Shown: positions 43,743-52,275 of the stretch, piece by piece
How positions within the stretch are numbered: the stretch's first letter is position 1
How the letters are laid out: the number at the start of each line of letters is the position of its first letter
Assembly (NCBI RefSeq): GCF_003989665.1
Contig: NZ_RZIJ01000006.1
Span: 124,001 to 188,000 of the forward strand
DNA length: 64,000 nucleotides
Origin: Azospirillum doebereinerae
GTDB lineage: Bacteria; Pseudomonadota; Alphaproteobacteria; Azospirillales; Azospirillaceae
Direction of reading: 5' to 3'
Program-made: the position numbers and the translations under genes
The notes under the pieces: model-generated
The model's input: only the letters and a program-made list of their open reading frames with translations
Database searches by the model: none
Told to the model about the DNA's origin: nothing

Positions 43743-45191
43743 ATGCTGACGACGCATCCGTTCGACGACGACAAGCTGCGCGAGGAGTGCGGCGTGTTCG
43801 GCATCTACGGCAACCCGCAGGCGGGCGCCATCACCGCGCTGGGGCTCCACGCCCTCCAGCACCGTGGTCAGGAGGCGGCGGGCATCGTCAGCTTCGACAA
43901 CGGCCGCTTCCATCTTCAGCACACGCTGGGCCTCGTCGGCGACCATTTCAGCTCCGAGGCGGTGATCGCCAAGCTGAAGGGCGGCACCGCCATCGGCCAC
44001 GTCCGCTACGCCACCACCGGCGACACCTCGATCCGCAACGTCCAGCCGCTCTACGCCGATTTCGAGTTCGGCGGCTTCGCGCTGGCCCACAACGGCAACC
44101 TGACCAACGCGCAGACCCTGCGCCGCCAGCTGGTCCGCCGCGGCTGCCTGTTCCAGTCCTCCACCGACACCGAGGTCATCGTCCACCTGATGGCGACGGC
44201 GCGCGGCGGTTCGCCGGTCGACCGGCTGATCGAGGCGGTGCGGCAGGTCGAGGGCGCCTTCTCGCTGGTGGCGCTGACCGCCAACGAGGTGATCGGCGTG
44301 CGCGACCCGCTGGGCGTGCGCCCGCTGGTGCTGGGGCGTCTGGGCGACACCCACATCCTGACCAGCGAGACCTGCGCGCTTGACATCGTCGGCGCCGAGC
44401 TGGTGCGCGACGTCGAGCCGGGCGAGATGATCGTCATCGACGGCAGCGGCGTCCACAGCATGCGGCCGTTCCAGCCGCGCGGCCGCCGCTTCTGCATCTT
44501 CGAATACATCTACTTCGCGCGGCCCGACAGCGTGATGGAGGGCACCTCCGTCTATCAGGCCCGCCAGCGCATCGGCGCCGAGCTGGCGCGCGAGGCCGGG
44601 GTTGCCGCCGACGTGATCGTTCCGGTGCCGGACAGCGGCGTGCCGGCGGCGCTGGGCTACGCGGTGGAGAGCGGGATTCCCTTCGACCTGGGCATCATCC
44701 GCAACCACTACGTCGGCCGCACCTTCATCGAGCCGACCGACCAGATCCGCCACCTCGGCGTGAAGCTGAAGCACAACGCCAACCGCGCGATGATCGAGGG
44801 CAAGCGGGTCGTGCTGGTGGACGATTCCATCGTGCGCGGCACGACGTCGAAGAAGATCGTCGAGATGGTGCGCGCCGCCGGGGCCGCCGAGGTTCACATG
44901 CGGATCTCCAGCCCGCCGACCTCGCACCCCTGCTTCTACGGCATCGATACGCCCGAGCAGAGCAAGCTGCTGGCCCACCGCATGACGGTCGAGCAGATGC
45001 GCGACTTCATCCAGGCCGACAGCCTCGCTTTCATCTCGCTGGATGGTCTGTACCGGGCGATGGGCGAGGAGAAGCGCGATCCGAAGACGATCAGCTACTG
45101 CGATGCCTGCTTCACCGGCGACTACCCCATCGCGTTGACCGACACGCTGGACCAGCCGCAGGTCGAGATCAACGTCGCCGTGCGGGCGTAA
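43743..45191 (+). CDS. purF: Amidophosphoribosyltransferase
   Basis: A 482-residue enzyme, the first step of purine synthesis, making phosphoribosylamine from PRPP and glutamine. The N-terminal nucleophile is in REECGVFGIYG (C16, exposed after propeptide removal). The glutamine-site sequences are HALQHRGQEAAG and HVRYATTGD. The PRPP loop is RVVLVDDSIVRGTTSKKIVE. Two cysteines near the end (SYCDACFTGDYP) suit the Fe-S cluster of the Bacillus-type enzyme. A GC-rich repeat follows the stop. Confidence 0.96.
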   Translation: MLTTHPFDDDKLREECGVFGIYGNPQAGAITALGLHALQHRGQEAAGIVSFDNGRFHLQHTLGLVGDHFSSEAVIAKLKGGTAIGHVRYATTGDTSIRNVQPLYADFEFGGFALAHNGNLTNAQTLRRQLVRRGCLFQSSTDTEVIVHLMATARGGSPVDRLIEAVRQVEGAFSLVALTANEVIGVRDPLGVRPLVLGRLGDTHILTSETCALDIVGAELVRDVEPGEMIVIDGSGVHSMRPFQPRGRRFCIFEYIYFARPDSVMEGTSVYQARQRIGAELAREAGVAADVIVPVPDSGVPAALGYAVESGIPFDLGIIRNHYVGRTFIEPTDQIRHLGVKLKHNANRAMIEGKRVVLVDDSIVRGTTSKKIVEMVRAAGAAEVHMRISSPPTSHPCFYGIDTPEQSKLLAHRMTVEQMRDFIQADSLAFISLDGLYRAMGEEKRDPKTISYCDACFTGDYPIALTDTLDQPQVEINVAVRA

Positions 45192-45197
45192 TGTCAG

Positions 45198-45352
45198 AAC
45201 TCCCTCTCCCGCTCCGGGAGAGGGAAGGGGCCCGCTGAAAGCGGGAAGGGTGAGGGGCTATCGGGCGTGGTACGCAATCCATGTTCCGATAGCCCCTCAC
45301 CCTCCCACCGCTCCGCGGCGGGTCCCCTCCCTCTCCCGGGGCGGGAGAGGGC
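45198..45352. repeat. GC-rich palindromic repeat, second type
   Basis: A composite inverted repeat between purF and the SDR gene. It contains AGGGGCTATCGG and its exact complement CCGATAGCCCCT around a 22-base centre, flanked by blocks of the type CTCCCTCTCCCGCTCCGGGA and CCTCCCTCTCCCGGGGCGGG. It shares short GC-rich words with the 7266-type repeats but has a different centre and order, so I treat it as a separate type. Confidence 0.75.
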
Positions 45353-45382
45353 AAACACCCTCCCGAACCCGAAGAGCCTCCC

Positions 45383-46090
45383 ATGTCACGTTTGTCCGGC
45401 CGCATCGCTCTCGTCACCGGCGCGTCGCGCGGCATTGGCGCCGCCGTCGCCAAGCGGTTCGCCGCCGAGGGCGCGCACGTCATCCTGACCGCCCGCACCG
45501 TCGGCGGGCTGGAGGAGGTGGACGACGCCATCCTCAAGGCCACCGGCCGCAACGCGACTCTGGTGCCGTTGGATCTGCGCGACTACGACAAGATCGACCA
45601 GTTGGGCTTCTCGGTCTACGAGCGCTTCGGCAAGCTCGACATCCTGGTCAGCAACGCCGGCGCCCTGGAGGCGCTCGGCCCCATCGCCCAATACGATCCC
45701 AAGCTGTGGTCGCGGGTGATGGACCTGAACGTCACGTCGAACTACCGGCTGATCCGCTCCTTCGACCGGCTGCTGCGCACGTCGGAGGCCGGCCGCGCGG
45801 TCTTCGTGACCTCGTCGGCGGCCAAGGCGCCCTATCCCTACTGGAGCCCCTACGGCGCCAGCAAGGCGGCGCTGGAAATGGTCGTGAAGACCTACGCGAT
45901 GGAGATCGCGGCGTCGCCGCTGCGGGTCAACCTGATCGACCCCGGCGTGGTCGCGACCAAGATGCGCACCCAGGCCTTCCCCGGCGAGGACCCGAAGTCG
46001 ATCACCCAGCCCGATCAGGTCACCGACCGTTTCGTCGATCTGGCCGAGACCGCCTGCACCCTGCATGGCGAGATCGTGTCGGCCCAGTAA
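45383..46090 (+). CDS. SDR-family oxidoreductase (YciK-like)
   Basis: A 235-residue short-chain dehydrogenase. The NAD(P) loop is ALVTGASRGIGAAVA, the structural motif is ILVSNAGAL, the catalytic Ser is in FVTSSAAKAPY, and Tyr/Lys are in YGASKAALEM. The order after purF is common in Alphaproteobacteria, where the product is annotated only as an SDR. The substrate is unknown. A hairpin follows the stop. Confidence 0.88.
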   Translation: MSRLSGRIALVTGASRGIGAAVAKRFAAEGAHVILTARTVGGLEEVDDAILKATGRNATLVPLDLRDYDKIDQLGFSVYERFGKLDILVSNAGALEALGPIAQYDPKLWSRVMDLNVTSNYRLIRSFDRLLRTSEAGRAVFVTSSAAKAPYPYWSPYGASKAALEMVVKTYAMEIAASPLRVNLIDPGVVATKMRTQAFPGEDPKSITQPDQVTDRFVDLAETACTLHGEIVSAQ

Positions 46091-46118
46091 GGCCATCCGT
46101 CAGGCTAAAACACCGAAA

Positions 46119-46153
46119 GGCGGAGAAACGGGCGTCGGCCGCGTTTCTCCGCC
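46119..46153. terminator. Hairpin between convergent genes, probable terminator
   Basis: GGCGGAGAAACG pairs with CGTTTCTCCGCC (46142-46153). There is no T-run, so its strength as a terminator is uncertain. It lies between the SDR gene (plus) and a small gene (minus). Confidence 0.6.
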
Positions 46154-46192
46154 GTGCGGGGTTCGGGCATCTGAAAAACTCAACGGATCTGC

Positions 46193-46360
46193 TTAGCGGA
46201 CCTGAGGCGTCAAGGTTGTGCCCTGGGCGTCGGGGCTGAACAGGGCGGCGCGCAGCTTGCGGTACAGTTTGCGAATGTACTCGGCGCGCATCTGGCGGGC
46301 GGCGAGCATGATTTCGTCGTGGCTGCGCGGGTCGCGTTGGTAGACGATGGTCTTGGACAT
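46193..46360 (-). CDS. Small basic protein, 55 residues
   Basis: The frame begins MSKTIVYQRDPRSHDEIMLA and includes RQMRAEYIRKLYRKLRAALF, an amphipathic basic helix. GAGGAG lies about 12 bases upstream. The pattern resembles short alphaproteobacterial proteins annotated as RSP_7527 family, but I am not sure. No function can be given. Confidence 0.55.
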   Translation of the reverse strand: MSKTIVYQRDPRSHDEIMLAARQMRAEYIRKLYRKLRAALFSPDAQGTTLTPQVR

Positions 46361-46548
46361 GGCAGGGAAATCTCCTCGTTGAGAGAGACGTCCCCTCCCC
46401 GGACTTTCTTGTTTCGCCTTGGAAGTTAGGGCAACAGGACTGTCCTAAGAAGCGCTATGCGCGCATTGCCGACCAACGCTCCCCGTATCAGCTTGACCAA
46501 TCAATATGAGTGCGAATTGTTCCGGCTTGCCGCCATGAGGCCTTTGGC

Positions 46549-46833
46549 TTAACGGTCCTTGTCATCCCGGCCGCCGTCCACCGCCACGTTGCGGTCGTCG
46601 ACGATCCGGTCGTCCCGGACCTGTTCCGGCTGCGACCGGTCGCGGCCGTCCTCACGGCGCTGGGGCAGGGGGCCGGTGCCGAGCGCGCGGGCCTCCTCGC
46701 TGCCGGGAATGCCGTAATCTTCCTCGGCGCCGGGGCCTTCGACGTTCTGGAAGCCCATCTCGCGCTCGTCCACGTCCGGCTGTTCGCGGGTGTCACGGAT
46801 GTCGAGCGGGACCTTGCGCTGGTCGGTGGCCAT
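46549..46833 (-). CDS. Hydrophilic, probably disordered protein of 94 residues
   Basis: Starts MATDQRKVPLDIRDTREQPD and is rich in Asp, Glu, Arg, Gly and Pro with no hydrophobic core; likely unstructured. AAGGAGA is a good ribosome-binding site for the ATG at 46833. No family recognised. The next gene on this strand ends 35 bases upstream of it. Confidence 0.6.
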   Translation of the reverse strand: MATDQRKVPLDIRDTREQPDVDEREMGFQNVEGPGAEEDYGIPGSEEARALGTGPLPQRREDGRDRSQPEQVRDDRIVDDRNVAVDGGRDDKDR

Positions 46834-46868
46834 GATGGTGTCTCCTTGTTGTGGCGATTCCCGCAGCA

Positions 46869-47696
46869 TCAACAGAAGGAGAGCGCACTCGTCACCGTGC
46901 GGACGTCGAACCAGGCGCCGACGCTGTGGCGCAGGTCGTTGCGGCGGTGCTGCTCCGGGGCCGGGGCGATGTCCCACAGCCACGACACGTCGGGGGCGGG
47001 CAGGGCGAGGCCCCAGGCCGAGTCCTCGCGCTCCAGCACGGCCCCGCCGCGCAGCCACAGGTTCTCCGTGTCGGTGAACAGCGCGGCGCTGTCGGCGGCG
47101 CCCGCCAGCCACTCCAAATGGTCGCGGGCGAGGCGCTGGGCGAAGGCCAGCCGGTCGGCGTCGGGGAGGGCCGGGACGCGGCGCTCGACGGCCTCCAGCG
47201 GCATCAGCGGCAGTTGGGAGAACAGGTTGCACGACACCGCAAAGGCGAAGCGTCCGCCGGGCGCGGGGGGCGGCGTGAAATCCGTGGGCAGCGCCCGTCC
47301 CGCGTCCAGTGCGGCGGCCAGGGGAACCAGCGCCCCGGTCACGTCCATCGCCACCAGCCGGACGTTGGGAAGCCGCGCCACCCGTCGCCGCACCGAGCGG
47401 GCGTGCAGGATGTCGACCAGCACCAACTCGTCGAAGCGGGTGGCCAGTTCCTCCAGCGGCAGCTCGATCAGCAGCCCCGACCCGGCGACCATCGCCCGCC
47501 CGCCGGTCTTCTCCCCTTGCAGAGCCCGCTCCATCGCCTGGGTCACGAAACGCCGGCAGGCGGCGACGTGCGGCGCCCAGGCACGGCTCTGGCGCCGGTA
47601 GCGCGCGCCAAGCGCCACCGTCTCGCCCAGATAGCCCAGCCGGCGCGCCAGCGGGTCGCAGGGGGTGGTCAGATATTCGAACGCTTCGCGCAGCAT
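46869..47696 (-). CDS. Putative SAM-dependent methyltransferase-like protein
   Basis: A 275-residue protein. AMVAGSGLLIELPLEELA looks like the glycine-rich motif I of class I methyltransferases, and ELVLVDILHARSV and NVRLVAMDVTG fit the following strands with acidic ends. I cannot assign a substrate, and activity is not certain. The N-terminal part (REAFEYLTTPCDPLARRLGY) is helical. The 5' end is 59 bases from the divergent SDR gene at 47756, so they may share a promoter region. Confidence 0.65.
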   Translation of the reverse strand: MLREAFEYLTTPCDPLARRLGYLGETVALGARYRRQSRAWAPHVAACRRFVTQAMERALQGEKTGGRAMVAGSGLLIELPLEELATRFDELVLVDILHARSVRRRVARLPNVRLVAMDVTGALVPLAAALDAGRALPTDFTPPPAPGGRFAFAVSCNLFSQLPLMPLEAVERRVPALPDADRLAFAQRLARDHLEWLAGAADSAALFTDTENLWLRGGAVLEREDSAWGLALPAPDVSWLWDIAPAPEQHRRNDLRHSVGAWFDVRTVTSALSFC

Positions 47697-47755
47697 CGGC
47701 GGTTTGCCCTCCGTCCCCCCTTGACCCGCGACGGTGGCAAGGTACCTATGGCGGC

Positions 47756-48526
47756 ATGGTCGAGATCAAGAGGAAAACGGCTCTCGTCACCGGAGCCGGC
47801 AAGCGCATCGGGCGTGCCATCGCGCTCGATCTGGCGTCCCAGGGCTGGGGCGTCGCCGTTCATTACCACCGTTCCCGCGCCGACGCCGACGCTGTCGTCG
47901 CGCAGATCGAGGGGATCGGCGGCCGCGCCGCCGCCTTCCCCGCCGATCTGGGACGGGAGGAGGAGGTGAGGGCGCTTGTCCCCACCGTGGCGGAACGGCT
48001 GGGCGGCCTGACCCTTCTGGTCAACAACGCCTCCCGCTTCGAGCGCGACGAGGTCGCCGACGCGACCCGCGAGTCCTGGGACACGCACATGGAGGCCAAC
48101 CTGCGCGCGCCCTTCGTGTTGTCGCAGGAGTTCGCGTCCCGGTTGCCGGACGGGCAGGGCGGGCTGATCGTCAACCTGCTGGACCAGCGGGTGTGGAATC
48201 CGACCCCGCACTTCGTGTCCTATACGGTGTCGAAGATGGGGCTGTGGGCGCTGACCCGCACGCTGGCCCAGGCGCTGGCCCCGCGCATCCGCGTCAACGG
48301 CATCGGCCCCGGCCCGACCCTGCGCAACGAGCGCCAGTCCGAGGCGGAGTTCGCCGCCCAATGGGACTCGACCCCGCTGCGCCGTGGCGCGACGCCGGAG
48401 GAGATCTGCGCGGCCATCCGCTTCCTGATTTCCGCCCCGGCGGTGACCGGCCAGATGATCGCCCTGGACGGGGGCGAGCATCTCGGCTGGGCGCAGCCGA
48501 CGCATGGTTTCGTGCCCGTCGAATGA
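47756..48526 (+). CDS. SDR-family oxidoreductase, pteridine reductase-like (FolM)
   Basis: A 256-residue short-chain dehydrogenase. The cofactor loop is TALVTGAGKRIGRAIA; the GAGKRIG variant with Arg is typical of NADPH-dependent pteridine/dihydrofolate reductases such as FolM and PTR1. NNAS (LTLLVNNASRFERD) and YTVSKMGLWAL (Tyr/Lys) are present, but the usual catalytic Ser strand reads GLIVNLLDQRVW, with Asp in place of Ser, also seen in FolM-like proteins. Folate or biopterin reduction is therefore likely but not proven. Confidence 0.82.
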   Translation: MVEIKRKTALVTGAGKRIGRAIALDLASQGWGVAVHYHRSRADADAVVAQIEGIGGRAAAFPADLGREEEVRALVPTVAERLGGLTLLVNNASRFERDEVADATRESWDTHMEANLRAPFVLSQEFASRLPDGQGGLIVNLLDQRVWNPTPHFVSYTVSKMGLWALTRTLAQALAPRIRVNGIGPGPTLRNERQSEAEFAAQWDSTPLRRGATPEEICAAIRFLISAPAVTGQMIALDGGEHLGWAQPTHGFVPVE

Positions 48527-48731
48527 GCGGGGACGGAGGCCGGGCGCGGACGGCGGCGGTGGGTCTTTTCGGGCCGGCGGCGGGCACCCGGCCGAAAAGG
48601 AACGCGCCTTTTACACAGGTGCCCAAGCCGGCGCAAGAGGCCGTTTGCGGGCCATGGCATTTTTGTGCCACTGCGACATTTGGCGCTTCCACTTTCGTTC
48701 CTTGTAAATGAAATCAACGAGTTAGCATAAT

Positions 48732-48748
48732 TGCCTATTTTTTAGGCA
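48732..48748. promoter_or_regulatory. Short palindrome upstream of uvrC
   Basis: TGCCTA and TAGGCA form a perfect six-base inverted repeat around five T residues, within the AT-rich part of the 393-base gap 48527-48919. It may be an operator or a weak hairpin; no regulator is identified. Confidence 0.35.
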
Positions 48749-48799
48749 TATGTGGGCGAGCCGTTGCGGCGCTTGGCTCCGAACGTGATAGCACCTTCG

Positions 48800-48835
48800 T
48801 TATCGACAAACTTATCCACAGGAACGGTGGATAGT
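48800..48835. promoter_or_regulatory. Cluster of DnaA-box-like sequences upstream of uvrC
   Basis: TTATCCACA (48812-48820) is a perfect consensus DnaA box. TTATCGACA (48800-48808) is one mismatch away in the same orientation, 12 bases off. GGTGGATAG follows at 48826-48834 and resembles an inverted box (two mismatches). The cluster is in the gap 48527-48919, which otherwise has an AT-rich stretch (48700-48760) and no gene I can support. Confidence 0.5.
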
Positions 48836-48919
48836 CTTTTCGGCTGGTGGGTTGGTGCGGTCGCGCCTTTCGTGTGGGGGATGGTTGACCCCGCGCGCCG
48901 GCTCGACGACATTCGGCCC

Positions 48920-50860
48920 ATGTCCGAAACGCATTCTTCCGACCCGGTGTCCAGCCCGCCTTCCGACCCTGTTCCGGATGCCGCGCCGCAGCGCGCCCGC
49001 CGCCGCCCGGCCGACCTCGCGCGCGGGGTCGAGATCATCCGCGAGCATCTGAAGACCCTGCCGCAGACCCCCGGCGTCTACCGCATGCTGGCGGGCGACG
49101 GGGCGGTGCTCTACGTCGGCAAGGCGCGCAACCTGAAGCGCCGGGTGACCAACTACACCCAGGTCGCCAAGCTGCCGGTCCGTCTCCAGCGCATGGTGTC
49201 GGAAACCGAGACGATGGAGTTCGTCAACACCCACACCGAGGTGGAGGCGCTGCTTCTCGAATCGAATCTGATCAAGCGGCTGATGCCGCGCTACAACGTG
49301 CTGTTGCGGGACGACAAGACCTTTCCGCACATCATGATCACCAAGGACCACGACTACCCGCAGTTGACCAAGCATCGCGGCGCGCGCGGCCGGGACGCCG
49401 ACTATTTCGGTCCCTTCGCCTCGGCCGGCGCGGTCAACCGGACGATCACCGCGTTGCAGCGCGCCTTCCTGCTGCGCAACTGCGCCGACACGGTGTTCGC
49501 CGCGCGCTCGCGCCCTTGCCTGCAATACCAAATCAAGCGCTGCACCGCGCCCTGCGTCGGCCGCGTCACCCCGGCCGAGTATCAGGCCCAGGTGGGGCTG
49601 GCCCGCGCCTTCCTGTCCGGCAAGAGCCGCGACATCCAGACCGAGTTCGTGGCGAAGATGACGGAAGCCTCCGACGCCATGGATTTCGAGGCGGCGGCGC
49701 GCTACCGAGACCGAATCCGCGCGCTGACCGCGATCCAGGCCCACCAGGACATCAACGTCGAGGGGGTGGTGGAGGACGCCGACGTGGTCGCCGCCCACGC
49801 CGAGGGCGGGGTGACCTGCGTGCAGGTGTTCTTCTTCCGGGGCGGGCGCAACTACGGCAACCGCGCCTATTTCCCCAGCCACGACAAGGCGGCGGAAACC
49901 GAGGATGTGCTGGCCGCCTTCATCGCCCAATTCTACGAGAACAAGGCCGCGCCGCCGCTGGTGTTGGTCAGCCACGCTCTGCCCGAACTGGACCTGCTGA
50001 CCGAGGCGCTGTCCCTGCGCGCCGGCCACAAGGTCGAGCTGACCGAGCCCAAGCGTGGCGAGAAGCGTCGGATCGTCGAGCATGCCCTGACCAACGCGCG
50101 GGAGGCCCATGGCCGCCGGCTGGCCGAAAGCTCGTCGCAGGCGCGGTTGCTGGAGGGGGTGGCCGGGGTGTTCGGCATGGATTCCCCGCCGGAGCGGGTG
50201 GAGGTCTACGACAACTCCCACATCCAGGGCGCCCACGCCATCGGCGCCATGATCGTCGCCGGGCCGGAGGGGTTCATCAAGAACGCCTACCGCAAGTTCA
50301 ACATCCGCAGCGAGGCGGCGGCCGGCGACGACTTCGCCATGATGCGCGAGGTGCTGACCCGCCGATTCGGCCGCGCCCTGAAGGAGGATCCGGAGCGCAC
50401 GCTCGGCACGTGGCCCGATCTGGTGCTGATCGACGGCGGCGTCGGGCAGTTGAACGTGGCGCTGGAGGTCTTCGCCGAACTGGGGATCGACGACGTGACG
50501 CTGGTCGGCATCGCCAAGGGTCCCGACCGCGACGCCGGGCGCGAGCATTTCCTGATGGAGAACCGGCCGCCTTTCCAGATGGAGATGCGCGACCCGGTGC
50601 TGTATTTCCTGCAACGGCTGCGCGACGAGGCCCACCGCTTCGCCATCGGCACCCACCGGGCCAAGCGCACCAAGGCCATCAGCAAATCCCCCATCGACGA
50701 GATCGCCGGCATCGGCCCGTCGCGCAAGAAGGCGCTGCTGCACCATTTCGGCAGCGGGGCGGCGGTGGCGCGCGCCGGGCTGGCCGATCTGGAATCCGTG
50801 GAGGGGATCAATCGGACAGTGGCGAAAAAGATATACGATCACTTCCATCCCGACGGTTAG
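48920..50860 (+). CDS. uvrC: Excinuclease ABC subunit C
   Basis: A 646-residue nuclease of nucleotide-excision repair that makes both incisions. The GIY-YIG domain starts [20 protein letters not shown]. The UVR helix region is near [20 protein letters not shown]. The RNase H-like domain has [20 protein letters not shown] and [16 protein letters not shown]. The C-terminal helix-hairpin-helix is [19 protein letters not shown] chose the ATG at 48920 ([10 protein letters not shown]); the open frame extends to 48752, and an ATG at 48881 is possible. The adjacent pgsA is a conserved neighbour. Confidence 0.95.
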   Translation: MSETHSSDPVSSPPSDPVPDAAPQRARRRPADLARGVEIIREHLKTLPQTPGVYRMLAGDGAVLYVGKARNLKRRVTNYTQVAKLPVRLQRMVSETETMEFVNTHTEVEALLLESNLIKRLMPRYNVLLRDDKTFPHIMITKDHDYPQLTKHRGARGRDADYFGPFASAGAVNRTITALQRAFLLRNCADTVFAARSRPCLQYQIKRCTAPCVGRVTPAEYQAQVGLARAFLSGKSRDIQTEFVAKMTEASDAMDFEAAARYRDRIRALTAIQAHQDINVEGVVEDADVVAAHAEGGVTCVQVFFFRGGRNYGNRAYFPSHDKAAETEDVLAAFIAQFYENKAAPPLVLVSHALPELDLLTEALSLRAGHKVELTEPKRGEKRRIVEHALTNAREAHGRRLAESSSQARLLEGVAGVFGMDSPPERVEVYDNSHIQGAHAIGAMIVAGPEGFIKNAYRKFNIRSEAAAGDDFAMMREVLTRRFGRALKEDPERTLGTWPDLVLIDGGVGQLNVALEVFAELGIDDVTLVGIAKGPDRDAGREHFLMENRPPFQMEMRDPVLYFLQRLRDEAHRFAIGTHRAKRTKAISKSPIDEIAGIGPSRKKALLHHFGSGAAVARAGLADLESVEGINRTVAKKIYDHFHPDG

Positions 50861-50911
50861 AATGGGGATGCGCGTATCAATCGTGTCCTCCAGCGGTTCG
50901 AGCTTCCGATC

Positions 50912-51508
50912 ATGTTGACCAGCCTGCCCAACCTGCTGACCCTCTCGCGCATCGCGGTGATCCCGCTGGTCGTCGGGTTGTTCTACATTCCGGAGGCCTG
51001 GGCGGCCTACACCGCCTGCGGGTTGTACGCCGCCGCCTGCATCACCGACTGGTTCGACGGCTACCTCGCCCGCGCCTGGGCGCAGGAGAGCGTGATCGGC
51101 AAGTTCCTCGACCCCATCGCCGACAAGCTGCTGGTGGCGGCGACGCTGATCATGCTGGCCGGGTTCGGACGTCTGGGCGGTCTGTCGATTCTCCCGGCGG
51201 TGACCATCCTGCTGCGCGAGGTGCTGGTGTCGGGCCTGCGCGAGTATCTGGCGGGGCTGCACGTCGGCGTCCCGGTGACGTGGCTGGCGAAGTGGAAGAC
51301 CGCGATCCAGATGGTGGCGCTGGGCTTCCTGATCGTCGGCGACTACAGCCCGCCGGAGGTGCCCTCGACGATCATCGGCACGGTGGGCCTGTGGATCGCG
51401 GCGGCGCTGACCTTCTACACCGGCTGGGACTACATGCGCGCCGGCCTCACCCACATGATGGCCGAGCAGCCGTCCAAGCGCGGCGCCGCCGCCCGCTCGG
51501 CCGGTTGA
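50912..51508 (+). CDS. pgsA: CDP-diacylglycerol-glycerol-3-phosphate 3-phosphatidyltransferase
   Basis: A 198-residue inner-membrane enzyme making phosphatidylglycerophosphate. The N-terminus (LPNLLTLSRIAVIPLVVGLF) and the CDP-alcohol motif DGYLARAWAQESVIGKFLDP with the last Asp in PIAD are typical of PgsA. Four to six membrane helices are visible. It lies 51 bases after uvrC and 13 bases before mobB; uvrC-pgsA is conserved. A second family member is at 25808-26368. Confidence 0.93.
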   Translation: MLTSLPNLLTLSRIAVIPLVVGLFYIPEAWAAYTACGLYAAACITDWFDGYLARAWAQESVIGKFLDPIADKLLVAATLIMLAGFGRLGGLSILPAVTILLREVLVSGLREYLAGLHVGVPVTWLAKWKTAIQMVALGFLIVGDYSPPEVPSTIIGTVGLWIAAALTFYTGWDYMRAGLTHMMAEQPSKRGAAARSAG

Positions 51509-51521
51509 CGGGGGCGCGGCC

Positions 51522-52034
51522 ATGGAGATTTTCGGCCTGACCGGCTGGAGCGGCAGCGGGAAGACCGCGCTGATGGTCCGTCTGCTCCCGGCACTGACCC
51601 GCCGGGGCCTGCGCGTGTCCACCGTGAAGCACGCTCACAAGGGTTTCGACATCGACCATCCCGGCAAGGACAGCCACGATCATCGTCTGGCCGGCGCCAC
51701 CGAGGTGCTGGTCAGCTCGCCCTACCGCTGGGCGCTGATGCACGAGCTGCGCGACGAGCCGGAGCCGGCCTTGGCCGACCTGCTGCCCAAGCTGGCGCCG
51801 GTCGACCTGCTGCTGATCGAGGGCTTCAAGCGCGACGCGCACGCGAAGATCGAGGTGTGGCGCTCGGCGGTTGGCAAGCCGCTGATCGCGCGCGACGATC
51901 CCAGCATCGTCGCGGTGGCGAGCGACGGCGCGGTGCCGGGCTGCCCGGTGCCGGTGCTCGACCTCAACGACGCGGAGGCGGTCGCCGCCTTCGTGGTGGA
52001 GCGCTGCGGTCTTGAGGGCGCGTCGGCCCGCTAG
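51522..52034 (+). CDS. mobB: Molybdopterin-guanine dinucleotide biosynthesis protein MobB
   Basis: A 170-residue GTP-binding protein. The P-loop is FGLTGWSGSGKTALMVRL. HAHKGFDIDHPGKDSHDHRL follows and is typical of MobB, as is LLIEGFKRDAHAKIEVWR. MobB binds MobA and molybdopterin but is not essential in E. coli. It is placed after pgsA, with which it is probably cotranscribed. The candidate threonine leader of asd starts 42 bases downstream. Confidence 0.9.
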   Translation: MEIFGLTGWSGSGKTALMVRLLPALTRRGLRVSTVKHAHKGFDIDHPGKDSHDHRLAGATEVLVSSPYRWALMHELRDEPEPALADLLPKLAPVDLLLIEGFKRDAHAKIEVWRSAVGKPLIARDDPSIVAVASDGAVPGCPVPVLDLNDAEAVAAFVVERCGLEGASAR

Positions 52035-52041
52035 CCGGCGC

Positions 52042-52070
52042 TTTACAAGCCGCGCGCGTTCGGCTAAGAC
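52042..52070 (+). promoter_or_regulatory. Candidate promoter of the asd leader
   Basis: TTTACA (52042-52047) and TAAGAC (52065-52070) are separated by 17 bases. The -35 hexamer matches the consensus at five of six positions and the -10 at three. Transcription would begin at about 52077, the A of the leader ATG, so the leader mRNA would have no 5' untranslated region. This is inference from spacing. Confidence 0.4.
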
Positions 52071-52076
52071 ACTCGC

Positions 52077-52154
52077 ATGATCCGCATGGCCATCACCACC
52101 ACGACTACGAAAAAAGCGACTCGCTGCGGCGGGCCGTCTCGTGGCGTGTGCTGA
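52077..52154 (+). CDS. Threonine-rich leader peptide upstream of asd
   Basis: A 25-codon frame, [16 protein letters not shown] and then a short tail, ending in TGA at 52152. It has five consecutive Thr codons (ACC ACC ACG ACT ACG) followed by two Lys codons, with one more Thr codon after. Thr, Lys, Met and Ile all derive from aspartate semialdehyde, so a leader rich in these codons directly upstream of asd fits ribosome-mediated attenuation. There is no clear ribosome-binding site upstream, which fits the candidate leaderless start. I know of no earlier description of this particular leader. Confidence 0.72.
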   Translation: MIRMAITTTTTKKATRCGGPSRGVC

Positions 52155-52213
52155 TCGGACCGACCAGCGTTTCTTCCACGAGGCAGGCCCCGCCGGACAC
52201 GGACGGGGCCTCG
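52128..52213 (+). promoter_or_regulatory. Candidate attenuator with mutually exclusive hairpins
   Basis: Segment 1, GGCGGGCC (52128-52135) and CTCGTGG (52138-52144), pairs with segment 2, CCACGAG (52176-52182) and GGCCCCGCC (52186-52194). Segment 2 can instead pair with segment 3: AGGCCCCG (52185-52192) with CGGGGCCT (52204-52211), closed by CCG/CGG. Segment 1 lies inside the end of the leader frame, so a ribosome finishing the peptide covers it and leaves segment 2 free for the 2:3 hairpin. A ribosome stalled at the Thr codons (52095-52109) leaves segment 1 free for the 1:2 structure. A further perfect 10-bp pairing joins 52153-52162 to 52235-52244. No T-run follows the 2:3 hairpin. Confidence 0.65.
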
Positions 52214-52275
52214 TCGTATCCGGGGTCTGCGGTTCGGTCCGATCACCAGGACTAGACAAGGACGGAACCCCGACA

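Noticed and set aside
48700..48840. Chromosomal origin of replication at the DnaA-box cluster
   Set aside because: Only one perfect box plus two degenerate ones, and no typical origin neighbours here; listed as a finding to check but not called as an origin.
52181..52215. A simple terminator of mobB at the hairpin upstream of asd
   Set aside because: The hairpin lies after the threonine-rich leader frame and competes with an alternative pairing, so an attenuator explains more; simple termination remains possible as there is no T-run.
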